NCBI RefSeq assembly: GCF_900128475.1
Contig: NZ_LT635839.1
Span: forward strand, 786,807 to 850,806
DNA: 64,000 nt
Source: Mediterranea massiliensis
GTDB lineage: Bacteria > Bacteroidota > Bacteroidia > Bacteroidales > Bacteroidaceae
Direction: 5' to 3'
Part shown: piece after piece, positions 51,139 to 60,800 of the stretch
Numbering within the stretch: the first letter of the stretch is position 1
Layout: each line of letters opens with the position of its first letter
Position numbers and translations under genes: made by a program
The notes under the pieces: model-generated
What the model was told of the DNA's origin: nothing
What the model saw: the letters and a program-made list of their open reading frames with translations, nothing else
Databases searched by the model: none

Positions 51139-51146
51139 CAAAGGTA
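51139..51146 (-). promoter_or_regulatory. -7 box for lrgAB
   Basis: Minus-strand TACCTTTG matches TAnnTTTG, 47 bp before the lrgA start. Confidence 0.5.
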
Positions 51147-51313
51147 GTTATAATGTTTATAGGGTGTAGCGTTTTCAGGGAGTTTTTGTCGTATTTGTGA
51201 GTTACGGTAGGAAGTTCGTTTTTTTAATGGAAGGATAGTGTTAAATATTATAATATTTGTCATTCACGTCGCAAAAATCCGCGTATTTGCAATGTTGAAG
51301 TTGCAAAATTGTG

Positions 51314-51321
51314 TATTTTTG
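51314..51321 (+). promoter_or_regulatory. -7 box for pta-ackA
   Basis: TATTTTTG matches TAnnTTTG, 50 bp before the pta ATG at 51371. A TTG at 51295-51297 is 16 bp upstream. Several TTGCAA-like words flank it. Confidence 0.5.
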
Positions 51322-51370
51322 CAACGTGATAAACACGTATTGTCAAGTCTTTAACACAATCTTATATATC

Positions 51371-52393
51371 ATGCAAAGATTAATTAATGAAATTCTCGAA
51401 CGTGCCAAGGCTGATCGCCAACGTATCGTTCTTCCTGAAGGTACGGAAGAGCGTACCTTGAAAGCTGCCAATCAGATTCTGACTGACGGAATTGCCGATT
51501 TAATCCTTTTAGGTAATCCTGATGAAATCCATGCTTGTGCCAAAGAATGGGGATTGGGTAATATCAACAAGGCTACCATCATTGATCCTGCCAATCATCC
51601 GAAGCAGGAGGAATATGCACAGCTCTTGTATGAATTGCGCAAGAAAAAAGGCATGACGATTGAAGAAGCCCGTAAGCTGGTGTTGAATCCTTTGTATCTG
51701 GGTTGCCTGATTATCAAGAGTGGTGATGCCGACGGCCAGTTGGCGGGTGCTCGCAATACGACTGGTGATGTTTTGCGTCCGGCTTTGCAGATTATCAAGA
51801 CGGCTCCGGGCATCACTTGTGTTTCAGGTGCTATGCTGTTGCTGACTCATGCTCCTGAATATGGAAAGAATGGCATTTTAGTGATGGGAGACGTTGCTGT
51901 AACTCCGGTACCTGACGCTTCTCAGTTGGCTCAGATTGCCGTATGTACGGCTCGTACGGCTCATGCAGTGGCTGGGCTTGATCCGAAGGTGGCCATGTTG
52001 AGCTTCTCTACCAAGGGCTCTGCCAAGCACGAAGTGGTAGATAAAGTTGTTGAGGCCTTGAAGATTGCTAAGGAAATGGCTCCTGATATTGCAATTGACG
52101 GTGAATTGCAGGCCGATGCCGCTTTGGTTCCTGAAGTAGGCGCCAGCAAGGCTCCGGGCTCTGCCATAGCCGGACATGCCAATGTCTTGATTGTACCCAG
52201 TCTGGAAGTCGGAAACATCTCTTACAAACTGGTTCAGCGTTTGGGACATGCCGATGCCGTAGGCCCGATTCTGCAAGGTATTGCCCGTCCGGTAAATGAC
52301 CTTTCACGTGGTTGTTCCATCGAAGACGTTTATCGCATGATTGCCATTACGGCCAATCAGGCTATCGCCGCGAAAGCCAATGCCAATAAATGA
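51371..52393 (+). CDS. pta: Phosphate acetyltransferase
   Basis: This is a 340-residue enzyme converting acetyl-CoA and phosphate to acetyl phosphate. It is the short, catalytic-domain-only form (PTA_PTB family): RIVLPEGTEERTLKAANQIL, YLGCLIIKSGDADGQLAGA, KGSAKHEVVDKVVEAL, DGELQADAALVPEVG. It acts with AckA, 24 bp downstream, to make ATP and acetate in fermentation. Start 51371 (MQRLINEIL) was chosen because the promoter box lies within the longer frame starting at 51311. Codon use is visibly less GC-rich than in the 34-46 kb genes, as is common for highly expressed Bacteroides genes. Confidence 0.97.
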   Translation: MQRLINEILERAKADRQRIVLPEGTEERTLKAANQILTDGIADLILLGNPDEIHACAKEWGLGNINKATIIDPANHPKQEEYAQLLYELRKKKGMTIEEARKLVLNPLYLGCLIIKSGDADGQLAGARNTTGDVLRPALQIIKTAPGITCVSGAMLLLTHAPEYGKNGILVMGDVAVTPVPDASQLAQIAVCTARTAHAVAGLDPKVAMLSFSTKGSAKHEVVDKVVEALKIAKEMAPDIAIDGELQADAALVPEVGASKAPGSAIAGHANVLIVPSLEVGNISYKLVQRLGHADAVGPILQGIARPVNDLSRGCSIEDVYRMIAITANQAIAAKANANK

Positions 52394-52417
52394 TTAACCT
52401 TAAATAAGAGTAAGATT

Positions 52418-53620
52418 ATGAAAGTCTTAGTATTGAACTGTGGTAGTTCATCTATCAAATATAAGTTGTTCGACATGGACCACAAGGCAGTCATTGCCCA
52501 AGGTGGTATCGAAAAGATTGGCTTGCCCGATTCTTTCCTGAAGCTGACGTTGCCAAACGGTGAGAAGAAAATCCTTGAAAAGAATATTCCCGAGCATACA
52601 GTGGGTGTGGAATTTATCTTGAACACCCTTGTCTCTCCTGAATATGGTGCCATTAAGTCGCTGGACGAAATCAATGCCGTAGGTCATCGTATGGTCCATG
52701 GTGGTGAGAAGTTCAGTGAATCGGTCTTGCTGACCAAGGAAGTGCTCGATGCCTTTACGGCCTGCAACGACCTGGCTCCGCTTCACAATCCGGCCAACCT
52801 GAAAGGTGTCCGTGCCATTGAGGCTATCCTGCCGAATGTGCCTCAGATTGGAGTCTTCGATACGGCTTTCCATCAGACGATGCCCGACTATGCCTATATG
52901 TATGCCGTTCCCTACGAATTGTACGAGAAGTATGGTGTACGTCGCTATGGCTTCCACGGAACTTCCCACCGTTATGTTTCAAAACGTGTATGCGAGTTTC
53001 TGGGTATCCAGCCCGAAGGTACGAAAATCATTACCTGCCACATCGGTAACGGAGGTTCCATTTCGGCTATTAAGGATGGTAAGTGTGTAGATACCAGTAT
53101 GGGTCTTACTCCGCTCGAAGGTCTGATGATGGGCACGCGCAGTGGCGACATTGACGGTGGTGCCGTGACGTTCATCATGGAGAAGGAACACTTGGACGCT
53201 GCCGGTGTATCCAGTCTGCTCAATAAGAAGAGCGGTGTACTGGGTATCTTCGGCAAATCGAGCGACATGCGCGACTTGGAGAATGCAGTGGCTGCCGGTG
53301 ATCCGAAAGCTGTTCTGGCTGAGAATATGTACTTCTATCGTATCAAGAAATATATCGGTGCATACGCTGCCGCCTTGGGTGGTGTGGATGTGATTGTCTT
53401 CACTGGTGGTGTAGGCGAGAACCAGGCATCTGCCCGTTGGGGTGCTTGCTCCGGTTTGGAATTCATGGGCGTTAAGCTCGATGCCGAGAAAAACAAGGTG
53501 CGTGGCGAAGAAGCTGTCATCTCTACTGATGATTCGAAGGTGAAAGTGGTTGTCATTCCTACTGATGAGGAACTGATGATTGCTTCTGATACGATGGCTA
53601 TCCTGAATAAGAAAGCTTGA
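52418..53620 (+). CDS. ackA: Acetate kinase
   Basis: This is a 400-residue ASKHA-fold kinase making ATP and acetate from acetyl phosphate. It shows VLNCGSSSIKYKLF, the substrate motif AVGHRMVHGGEKF, FHGTSHRYVSKR, the nucleotide-site motif CHIGNGGSISAI, MGTRSGDIDGG and FTGGVGENQASAR. Length is typical. It forms an operon with pta and ends at a strong intrinsic terminator 22 bp downstream. Confidence 0.97.
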   Translation: MKVLVLNCGSSSIKYKLFDMDHKAVIAQGGIEKIGLPDSFLKLTLPNGEKKILEKNIPEHTVGVEFILNTLVSPEYGAIKSLDEINAVGHRMVHGGEKFSESVLLTKEVLDAFTACNDLAPLHNPANLKGVRAIEAILPNVPQIGVFDTAFHQTMPDYAYMYAVPYELYEKYGVRRYGFHGTSHRYVSKRVCEFLGIQPEGTKIITCHIGNGGSISAIKDGKCVDTSMGLTPLEGLMMGTRSGDIDGGAVTFIMEKEHLDAAGVSSLLNKKSGVLGIFGKSSDMRDLENAVAAGDPKAVLAENMYFYRIKKYIGAYAAALGGVDVIVFTGGVGENQASARWGACSGLEFMGVKLDAEKNKVRGEEAVISTDDSKVKVVVIPTDEELMIASDTMAILNKKA

Positions 53621-53641
53621 TTGTCAGCCTGGAAAATATGT

Positions 53642-53678
53642 AAAAGCCCTGAACGCAATGCGTTTCAGGGCTTTTTTT
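53642..53678 (+). terminator. Intrinsic terminator of pta-ackA
   Basis: AAAGCCCTGAACGCA and TGCGTTTCAGGGCTTT form a long stem with one mismatch and a minimal loop, followed by TTTTTTT. It lies 22 bp after the ackA stop. Confidence 0.93.
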
Positions 53679-53713
53679 AACGCAATCTTAATGTTTCCTT
53701 GTGGGCTTTTCAC

Positions 53714-53721
53714 TATATTTG
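53714..53721 (+). promoter_or_regulatory. -7 box for alkaline phosphatase
   Basis: TATATTTG matches TAnnTTTG, 45 bp before the ATG at 53767. Confidence 0.5.
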
Positions 53722-53766
53722 CCCCAATGTAAAAGCCATGAATATTCATTAAATAGAGGATTTATT

Positions 53767-55161
53767 ATGAAAAGACTGACTTATTTGTTACTTTTTGTCC
53801 TGATGGCAGGGATGACCTATGCCCAGCAGGCCAAGTACGTTTTCTTCTTTATCGGCGACGGTATGGGAGTCAATCAAGTGAATACAACGGAAATGTTTCG
53901 TGCCGAGATGGAGGATGGCCGCATCGGTACGCAGAAACTGCTGTTCGGATCTTTTCCGGCTGCAGGTATCGCCACGTCCTATTCGGCCAGCAATTCGGTA
54001 ACCGACTCTTCGGCTGGCGGAACGGCTTTGGCCACCGGCTCGAAAACCTACAATGGCGCCATTGGCGTGGATGTCAACAAGGAAGCTTTGGAGAGTGTAG
54101 CCTATCTGGCTAAGAAGAGCGGCAAAAAGGTGGGAATTGCTACTACCGTCAGTGTGGATCATGCTACGCCGGCAGCCTTCTATGCCCATCAGCCTAATCG
54201 TAATATGTATTATGAGATTGCTTTGGAACTTCCCAAGAGCGGTTTCGACTTTTTTGCTGGTGCAGGTTTCTTGAAGCCTTCCACAACGTTTGACAAGAAA
54301 GAGGCTCCTTCTATTTATCCCATGATAGAAGAAGCGGGTTATACCATTGCCCGTGGTCTGAAGGAATATAAAGAGAAGGCCGCTACCGCCGATAAGATGG
54401 TGCTGCTGCAAGATGAAGGTGCTTCTGCCAGTTGTCTGCCCTATGCTATCGACCGCAAAGAAGACGACTTGACATTGGCTCAAATCACGGAAAGTGCCAT
54501 TGACTTCCTGACGAAAGATAACAAGAAGGGATTTTTCCTGATGCTTGAGGGAGGAAAGATTGACTGGGCTTGCCATAGCAATGATCCGGGTACGATGGTA
54601 AAGGAAGTGATTGACATGGACAATGCCATCCGTGTAGCTTATGAATTCTACAAGAAGCATCCGAAAGAAACGCTGATTGTAGTTTCTGCCGACCACGAAA
54701 CAGGCGGTTTGGGTATGGGTACCGGAACGTATACGCTGAACTTGAAGGCGCTCGATTGCCAAAAGCAGTCGGTTGAGGCTTTGTCCCGTCGCATCACTGA
54801 CCTGCGCCGCAACGAGCATGCTTCTTGGGAGCAGGTTAAGGAACTTCTGTCTGATACAATGGGCTTCTGGAGCAAGCTGCCTTTGACATGGGAACAGGAA
54901 CGTTCGCTGCGCGATGCATATGAAACTTCTTTCGTAAAGAACAAGGTGGCTTTCAAGGAAACGCTCTATGCCAAGACCGAGCCGCTGGCTGTAACTGCTA
55001 ACGATGTAATGAGTCAGATTGCTCGCATCGGATGGACCAGCAGTAGCCATACGGCTGAATATGTTCCTGTCTATGCCGTTGGTGCAGGTTCTGACTTGTT
55101 TATGGGCAAGATGGACAATACGGACATTCCGAAGCGTATTGCCAAGGCGGGAAGATATTGA
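53767..55161 (+). CDS. Alkaline phosphatase
   Basis: This is a 464-residue exported phosphomonoesterase (signal LLLFVLMAGMTYA, cleavage near AQQA). It has the metal-binding FFIGDGMGVNQV, the nucleophile motif TDSSAGGTALATGSKT (Ser81 in the DSxAGGTA loop), MLEGGKIDWACHSND and VSADHETGGLGM. Length fits the E. coli PhoA superfamily. It should act in the periplasm on phosphate esters. Start 53767 is set by the signal peptide; the upstream Met at 53701 precedes the promoter box. It is monocistronic and ends at a symmetrical terminator shared with lpxH. Confidence 0.93.
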   Translation: MKRLTYLLLFVLMAGMTYAQQAKYVFFFIGDGMGVNQVNTTEMFRAEMEDGRIGTQKLLFGSFPAAGIATSYSASNSVTDSSAGGTALATGSKTYNGAIGVDVNKEALESVAYLAKKSGKKVGIATTVSVDHATPAAFYAHQPNRNMYYEIALELPKSGFDFFAGAGFLKPSTTFDKKEAPSIYPMIEEAGYTIARGLKEYKEKAATADKMVLLQDEGASASCLPYAIDRKEDDLTLAQITESAIDFLTKDNKKGFFLMLEGGKIDWACHSNDPGTMVKEVIDMDNAIRVAYEFYKKHPKETLIVVSADHETGGLGMGTGTYTLNLKALDCQKQSVEALSRRITDLRRNEHASWEQVKELLSDTMGFWSKLPLTWEQERSLRDAYETSFVKNKVAFKETLYAKTEPLAVTANDVMSQIARIGWTSSSHTAEYVPVYAVGAGSDLFMGKMDNTDIPKRIAKAGRY

Positions 55162-55188
55162 TTTAGGTATTAAGATTAGATATTAAGT

Positions 55189-55234
55189 ATTAGGCATAAG
55201 GTGTGAAGTACAAGTTTCACACCTTATGCCTAAT
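55189..55234. terminator. Bidirectional hairpin terminator
   Basis: ATTAGGCATAAGGTGTGAA (55189-55207) and its exact reverse complement (55216-55234) form a perfect 19-bp stem with an 8-base loop, placed between the convergent alkaline phosphatase and lpxH genes. Short T-rich tracts follow in both directions. Confidence 0.85.
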
Positions 55235-55237
55235 ATT

Positions 55238-56002
55238 TTATAATTGTGTTTCTCCCTCAATGTAGTTTTCCAGAAAGAGATGTTCGCCGTCGAATACGGC
55301 ATAGGAGAAGCAATTGATCCAGTCACCCAAAATGATGATACGTGAGTTGGCGTTCAGCATCAAGTCCAGCTCGATGTGGCGGTGCCCATAGATGAAGAAG
55401 TTGATGTTCGGGTGGCTTTTAAGGTAATCTTTGGTGTAGAGCACCAATGGCTCCTCGTTTTCTCCCATATAGTCCGGTTCCTTGCCGTCAATCCGCTTCA
55501 GGCGGCTGTGCTTGGCCCATGTCAGTCCCAGTTCCACACTCCAGCGGGGGTGAAGCGCGGAGAACAGGGTTTGCAACGTGTGGCTGTGGAAGACGGCACG
55601 CAGGAACTTGAACTTGCGGTCGGGGTCGCCCAGCCCGTCACCGTGAGCTAGATAGAACTCCTTGCCATGGATTTCTGTGGTCAGCGGTTCGCGGTGCAGG
55701 ATGACGCCGCATTCCTTCGTCAGGTAGTCGCCACACCAGATGTCATGGTTGCCCGTAAAGAAATGTACTTCCACTCCGAGGTCCGTCAGTTCGGACAGTT
55801 TGCCCAGAAAGCGTGTGTAGCCTTTGGGCACCACCAGCTTGAATTCATACCAGAAGTCGAACATGTCGCCCAGCAGGTAGACGGCCGAGGCCTTGTGCTT
55901 GATGCTGTCCAGAAAGTTCACCAGACGGCGTTCTTGCGTACGTCCGTGCTCGATGGCACGCGAACCCAGATGGGCGTCGGAGAGGAAATATACATTCTTC
56001 AT
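55238..56002 (-). CDS. lpxH: UDP-2,3-diacylglucosamine diphosphatase (LpxH-like)
   Basis: This is a 254-residue metallophosphoesterase. The motifs are FLSDAHLGSR, LLGDMFDFWYEF, FTGNHDIWCG, LAHGDGLGD and YGHRHIE, typical of LpxH, which converts UDP-2,3-diacylglucosamine to lipid X in lipid A synthesis. The ALHPRWSVELGL stretch of the cap region is also present. It lies last in a unit with the TlpA-like and SufT-like genes (20-bp gap). A broader UDP-sugar pyrophosphatase role cannot be ruled out. Confidence 0.88.
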   Translation of the reverse strand: MKNVYFLSDAHLGSRAIEHGRTQERRLVNFLDSIKHKASAVYLLGDMFDFWYEFKLVVPKGYTRFLGKLSELTDLGVEVHFFTGNHDIWCGDYLTKECGVILHREPLTTEIHGKEFYLAHGDGLGDPDRKFKFLRAVFHSHTLQTLFSALHPRWSVELGLTWAKHSRLKRIDGKEPDYMGENEEPLVLYTKDYLKSHPNINFFIYGHRHIELDLMLNANSRIIILGDWINCFSYAVFDGEHLFLENYIEGETQL

Positions 56003-56022
56003 AAGGCGTATTCGTTAGATTT

Positions 56023-57168
56023 TTATTTGAACAGTTCGTCCAGATATTTATAGAAGGCGGGATCTTCGCCTATCACAATCTTCGCCACCTTGCCTTCGGG
56101 ATCGATGACAATCTTGGTGGGATAGCCTTGTATGCCATATTTTACCGTGATGTCTGTCTCGTCCGTATTCCGTACGTGGAGCCAGGGAAGTTCGTATTTC
56201 TCTACTGCGGCTTTCCATTTCTCTTCCGTGTCGCGGCAGTCCACGCCCAGTATTTCCATGCGGTCCTTATACTTTTCGTAGTATTTCTTCATGTCGGGGA
56301 CGCCTTTGATGCACCAGCCGCACCAGCTTCCCCAGAAGTCCAGCACGACATACTTGCCGCGCAGGGACGACAGGGTGAGGTCTTTGCCCTGGAGGTCCTT
56401 CAGTGTGAAGTCGGGGGCCACGGCTCCTTCGACCATATTCTTGCGTGCTTCTTCGCGGGCTTTCTGCTGGGCGATGGCTCCTTTCATGGCCTTGTAGAGG
56501 GGAGCCATCGGACCGTTCTGTGCCTTCTTGCCGATGAGGTCGAGCAGGTCGCCAGCTTCTTTGCCCAAGTCGGATAGCAGATAGACAGAGATGTCTTCGT
56601 CAGGATGCTGGCGGATGTAGTCTTCCTTCACCTTTTTCATGTCGGCATTGATCGGCTCATAGATTTGACGCAGGGAATCAAGGCGTTCGGGTGTCAGTGT
56701 ACCATCACTTTGCATACCCATGATGACTTGCGTTATCTCGTGCATCTTGTCCTCATGAGGCTTGCACAGGGCGCGCACTTTTTCATAAGCCTGGTGGAAG
56801 GCGTTCCCTTTCATGTGATACTCATCCATCGAACCGCTCAGTTCTACCGTTTCGCCGGGGAAGGCGACAACTCCCATGCTTTTCCGCAGCAGTTTCATGG
56901 GAGTGCCGTTGCGGGGTTTGGCGTAGAAGTAGACTTCCATCGGTACGCTGTCGTTCTCCAGTTGGCAGGTAAACTTGCCTTCTTGCAGGGCGACGGTGTC
57001 CGTGTTCAGTGTCCGTCGGCTCAGGTCCGATACGGCAAAATAGTTCACAATCAGGGTGTCGCTCTCCATGCCGGTCAGTGTGCCGGTGATGGTTGTTTGC
57101 TTCTGTGCGGGCTGGCAGGCGCATAGCAGGGCCGTGCAGGCCAGCAGGCTGAATTGTTTCTTGTTCAT
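56023..57168 (-). CDS. DUF4369 / TlpA-like thioredoxin-fold lipoprotein
   Basis: This is a 381-residue exported protein with lipoprotein-like signal LLACTALLCACQPA. A DUF4369 beta domain (about 25-125) and a helical linker lead to a TlpA/AhpC-TSA thioredoxin domain with FWGSWCGWCIKGVPDMKK (CxxC near residue 280) and GIQGYPTKIVIDPEGKV with the cis-Pro loop. It should reduce disulfides in the periplasm. It is common in Bacteroidales, often in stress or cytochrome contexts. It lies between the SufT-like gene and lpxH. Confidence 0.9.
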   Translation of the reverse strand: MNKKQFSLLACTALLCACQPAQKQTTITGTLTGMESDTLIVNYFAVSDLSRRTLNTDTVALQEGKFTCQLENDSVPMEVYFYAKPRNGTPMKLLRKSMGVVAFPGETVELSGSMDEYHMKGNAFHQAYEKVRALCKPHEDKMHEITQVIMGMQSDGTLTPERLDSLRQIYEPINADMKKVKEDYIRQHPDEDISVYLLSDLGKEAGDLLDLIGKKAQNGPMAPLYKAMKGAIAQQKAREEARKNMVEGAVAPDFTLKDLQGKDLTLSSLRGKYVVLDFWGSWCGWCIKGVPDMKKYYEKYKDRMEILGVDCRDTEEKWKAAVEKYELPWLHVRNTDETDITVKYGIQGYPTKIVIDPEGKVAKIVIGEDPAFYKYLDELFK

Positions 57169-57183
57169 GGTATGTCGTTTTGG

Positions 57184-57498
57184 TTATAAGAATCCCAGTT
57201 CCAGTTTGGCTTCCTCGCTCATCATGTCCTTGTCCCATTCGGGTTCGAAGACCAGGTTGATGGTGGCCGAGGCCACGCCATCGATGCTTTCTATCTTCTG
57301 GCGGATGTCCTCCATGATGAAGTCGGCCGCCGGGCAGTTGGGCGCCGTCAGCGTCATGTCGATGCTGACGTTGAAGTCGTCCGTCACGTCTATCTTGTAA
57401 ATCAGGCCCAGGTCGTATACGTTGACGGGTATTTCGGGGTCGTACACGGTCTTGAGCATCGCTACGATCTTTTCTTCTATTTCAAATTTTGTCATCAT
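57184..57498 (-). CDS. MIP18/DUF59-family Fe-S assembly protein (SufT-like)
   Basis: This is a 104-residue protein of the MIP18/PaaD/DUF59 family. It shows YDPEIPVNVYDLGLIYKI and LTAPNCPAADFIMEDI with the conserved Asp-Pro-Glu and Cys. Such proteins assist iron-sulfur cluster delivery. Start 57498 (MMTKFEIEEK) was chosen; ATG 57495 is adjacent. It has a good promoter: TTTG (57553-57556), 20 bp, TAGCTTTG (57525-57532) on the minus strand. It opens the unit that also holds the TlpA-like and lpxH genes. Confidence 0.9.
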   Translation of the reverse strand: MMTKFEIEEKIVAMLKTVYDPEIPVNVYDLGLIYKIDVTDDFNVSIDMTLTAPNCPAADFIMEDIRQKIESIDGVASATINLVFEPEWDKDMMSEEAKLELGFL

Positions 57499-57524
57499 GT
57501 TGTTTACAATTCTTGTTTCAGAAG

Positions 57525-57556
57525 CAAAGCTAAGGTTTTTTTGTGAAACTACCAAA
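57525..57556 (-). promoter_or_regulatory. -33/-7 promoter of the SufT-TlpA-lpxH unit
   Basis: On the minus strand, TTTG (57553-57556) precedes TAGCTTTG (57525-57532) by 20 bp. The -7 box is 26 bp before the ATG at 57498. Array D begins 24 bp beyond the -33 element. Confidence 0.65.
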
Positions 57557-57580
57557 AGGGGAGCGTGTCGGGATGGCAGG

Positions 57581-57659
57581 AAAACATTGCTTTTTGTGTC
57601 GGAAAACATTGCTTCTTTCGAGTGGGGACATTGCTTGTTTTGAGGCAGAACATTGCATC
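57581..57659. repeat. 22-bp-phased palindrome array D (4 units, decaying)
   Basis: Units lie at 57581-57593 (AAAACATTGCTTT), 57603-57615 (AAAACATTGCTTC), 57625-57637 (GGGACATTGCTTG) and 57647-57659 (AGAACATTGCATC). All three spacers are 9 bp, so the 22-bp period is exact. The core ACATTGC is kept in every unit while the arms diverge. It lies in the 365-bp divergent gap 57499-57863 between the SufT-like and HTCS promoters; the rest of the gap holds only those promoter boxes. Confidence 0.9.
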
Positions 57660-57761
57660 TTTTTGGCGTGTACAGGGTCAGGATGGTACGAAAGGTGTCG
57701 TTTCCATACGGGACAAGAAGATTTTTAGATGGCGGAATGGTGGTTTTTCTGTTAAAAAAAC

Positions 57762-57769
57762 TATTTTTG
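57762..57769 (+). promoter_or_regulatory. -7 box for the HTCS gene
   Basis: TATTTTTG matches TAnnTTTG, 94 bp before the chosen ATG at 57864. No -33 element is clear. Confidence 0.45.
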
Positions 57770-57863
57770 CAACATTGAATAAAGATGAATCCCTGAAACG
57801 ATGGATACTATACGCACACAGAATGTCTGGCCTTGTATGGGCGGAAGCAGAGACCTTGACACC

Positions 57864-60800
57864 ATGAAACTACGACTGCTGCTTCTTCCTCTTGTCCTGC
57901 TGCTTGGTCGGCAGGTCCTTCTTGCGCAAAGCGAGGACCGCTTTTTCAGCCAATACAATTTTTATTATATCACCGAAACGGCGGGAATGCCCCATAGCTT
58001 TGTGGATGACATCATCTGCGATTCCGACGGGTTTATTTGGGTGGCCACGCACAACGGTATTGGGCGTTATGACGGCTATCGGGTGACGGCCATTCATTCG
58101 CAGACGGCTCCGCTGGGATTGAAGAATGACTTCGTGCATACGTTGTGTGAGGACAGCTTCAAACGGCTGTGGGTAGGGTCGGAAGGCGGACTGGAAATTA
58201 TCAATCTGGATACGTATACCAAGGAGGAGCTGTTTGCCGATGCCGAAGAAGAGTTGGAAGCGTTGTCCGGTGGGTACATCCATCGGATATATAAAGACGA
58301 GTCGGGCGACATGTGGATTTCTTGTAACAACAATGTGTGGTGCATCGAGTTGGACAAAAAAGGGAATATCCGTGGATATTATTGTCTGGAAAAGTTTTGC
58401 CAGTCGCCAGTGCGAGCTATAGAAGGCGTCGGACAAGAAATTTGTGCCGGACTGGACAATCGGATTTGTGTGTTGAAGAAGAAAGGAGAACATCGGCTTC
58501 AGGTCTCTTCGCTGTCCGACAGCCTGAAGCCTTATTCGGAAGACTGGCGGATATCCTGTATGCAGACGGACGGCGACTGGTTGTGGATAGGTACCAATAG
58601 GGGGTTGTTCAAGTATAACGGCAAGACCGAGGAGATGAAACGCTATCGTTATTCTACCCATCGGTCTGGCATGCTGAGCCAGGCATATATTACCGACATC
58701 AAGCTGACGGAGCGTGGTTCGCTGATCGTATCGACATTGAACGGTGTGAACGTGTATCATCGCGACACCGATACTTTCTCTTTTATTCGCCAGAGCGGCT
58801 CTCAAGACGAGGTTACCCTCAACTGTAATGCTATCAACTGCATCTGTACGATGGGCGAAACCATTTGGCTGGGAACGGAAACAGGTGGCGTGAACCTGCT
58901 GTCACCCAAACGTTTGCAGACGGAGTTCTGGACCTGTCCGACGATGAACCAGAGTGTCAAGTCGCCCGTCAATGCCATTGCTGAAGATTCGTTGGGCCAT
59001 CTTTGGATGGGCGTGGTGGAGCGTGGTTTGGTGAAATGGAATCCCGAGGAGAATACGTGCGACCACTATTCTTTCTCGCCGGGCGATGTTACCTCCTTGA
59101 GTAACAATACAATCAGTGGGCTTCTGCTGGATTCGGACCAGCATCTTTGGGCTTATACCTGGGGCGTCGGCATCAATGAGTTCGACCTGAACGTGCCGGG
59201 TAACAGGCGTTTCAAGCGTTATACGCGCGAGGAGATTCCGACGCTGGAGGGCGATTTCATCAACAGTGCCTGTGAAGACCGGCTGAATGGAGGTATCTGG
59301 TTCGGATCTACCCGTGGAGTACTGTTTTTCAACAAGGCGCAGGGTACGTTTACACGGGTATTGTTCGACGGGCTGGACAATGAGTTTGAGGCAATTTATG
59401 CCCTGACGGTAGACCACAAGAAACGCCTGTGGATAGGAACGACTCAAGGTGTAGTCGTGGTAGACTTGCTGTCGTTCGCCCGTTCGCACAGACGCTTCAA
59501 ATATACTTATCTGAAATACAAGCTGGACGATCCGTCTTCGATGAAGATGGAGAAAATATCGTGTATTCTTGAGGATGAACATGGTACCCTTTGGCTGGGT
59601 GGAAACGGTAGTGGATTGTATCGCCTGACGGATGATGAGGACGGTCGTTTTCGTTTTGTTAACTATACTGTCCGCGACGGTTTGGCAGACAATACTGTTA
59701 TGGGAATGGCTTCAGACGGGAAGGGGCATCTGTGGTTGGTGACCGATGATGGCCTTTCCAAGCTGGATGTGGGTACCATGACATTTGCCAACTTCAGTCG
59801 GGATGACGGTCTGCCTTTCACCCAATTCTATTGGAACGGTATCCACTATTCGCCGAAGCGCGACTTGATTTTTCTGGCTACCAATGCCGGTATGCTGGTG
59901 TTACATGCCGAAGACAAGGCTATGGCGGGTGTGAAACCGGTGGTGAAGTTGTCATCGCTTACGATAGCCGGCAATGCCGTTTATCCTTCCAGCGGCGATT
60001 ATCTGGAAGAGAGCATCCAGCAGGCTTCGTCCATCACTCTGCACGAGAAGGACAGTCGCTTCACGCTGGAACTGACTACGTGCAATTATGGTAACAATAC
60101 CCGTATTCGCTTTGCTTACCGTATGAAAGGATACGAAGAAGAATGGAACGAAACAAAGCCGGGCGATAACCTCGTGCGGTATACGGCTGTTCCTCCAGGC
60201 AGATATATCCTTCAGATTCGGGCTACCGACGAGACAGGACGCTGGTCGGACCAGCTGACCGAGTTGCAGGTTCGCATTGTCCCCTATTTCTATAAGTCGG
60301 TGTGGTTCTATCTGTTACTGCTGGTATTGGGATGTGTCGGTGTGTGGATCTTGTACCGGCGGAAGATTAACCGTTATCGCCAGCAGCGTGCCATTCTGGA
60401 GAAGAAGGTAGAAGAACGCACACAGGAACTGGCCGTTCAGAACAAGCAGCTGGAAGTAATGGCCCAGCATGTTAAGGAGGTTACCGAAGAGAAGATCGCT
60501 TTCTTTACCAACATTACACACGAGTTCCGTACCCCAGTCACACTGATTCACGGCCCGATAGAACATGCGTTGAAGGAGGTGCAGGACGAGGAAGTACGCA
60601 CCCAGCTTCAGATAGCCGAACGCAATTCGAGCTACCTGCTCTCGCTGGTGAACGAGCTGATGGATTTCCGCAAGTTGGACATGGATAAGGTGGCCTTGGA
60701 CCGCAGGCCCTGCCATCTGGTGAAGTTCCTTACCGAACTGCTCTTGCCTTTCCAGGTCTTCGCCAGGGAACGGGGCATCGACATCCGCCTGTATTGTCAC

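Noticed and set aside
57565..57867. 100-residue plus-strand frame across array D
   Set aside because: Its peptide just reflects the 22-bp repeats and runs past the HTCS promoter and into the HTCS start region.
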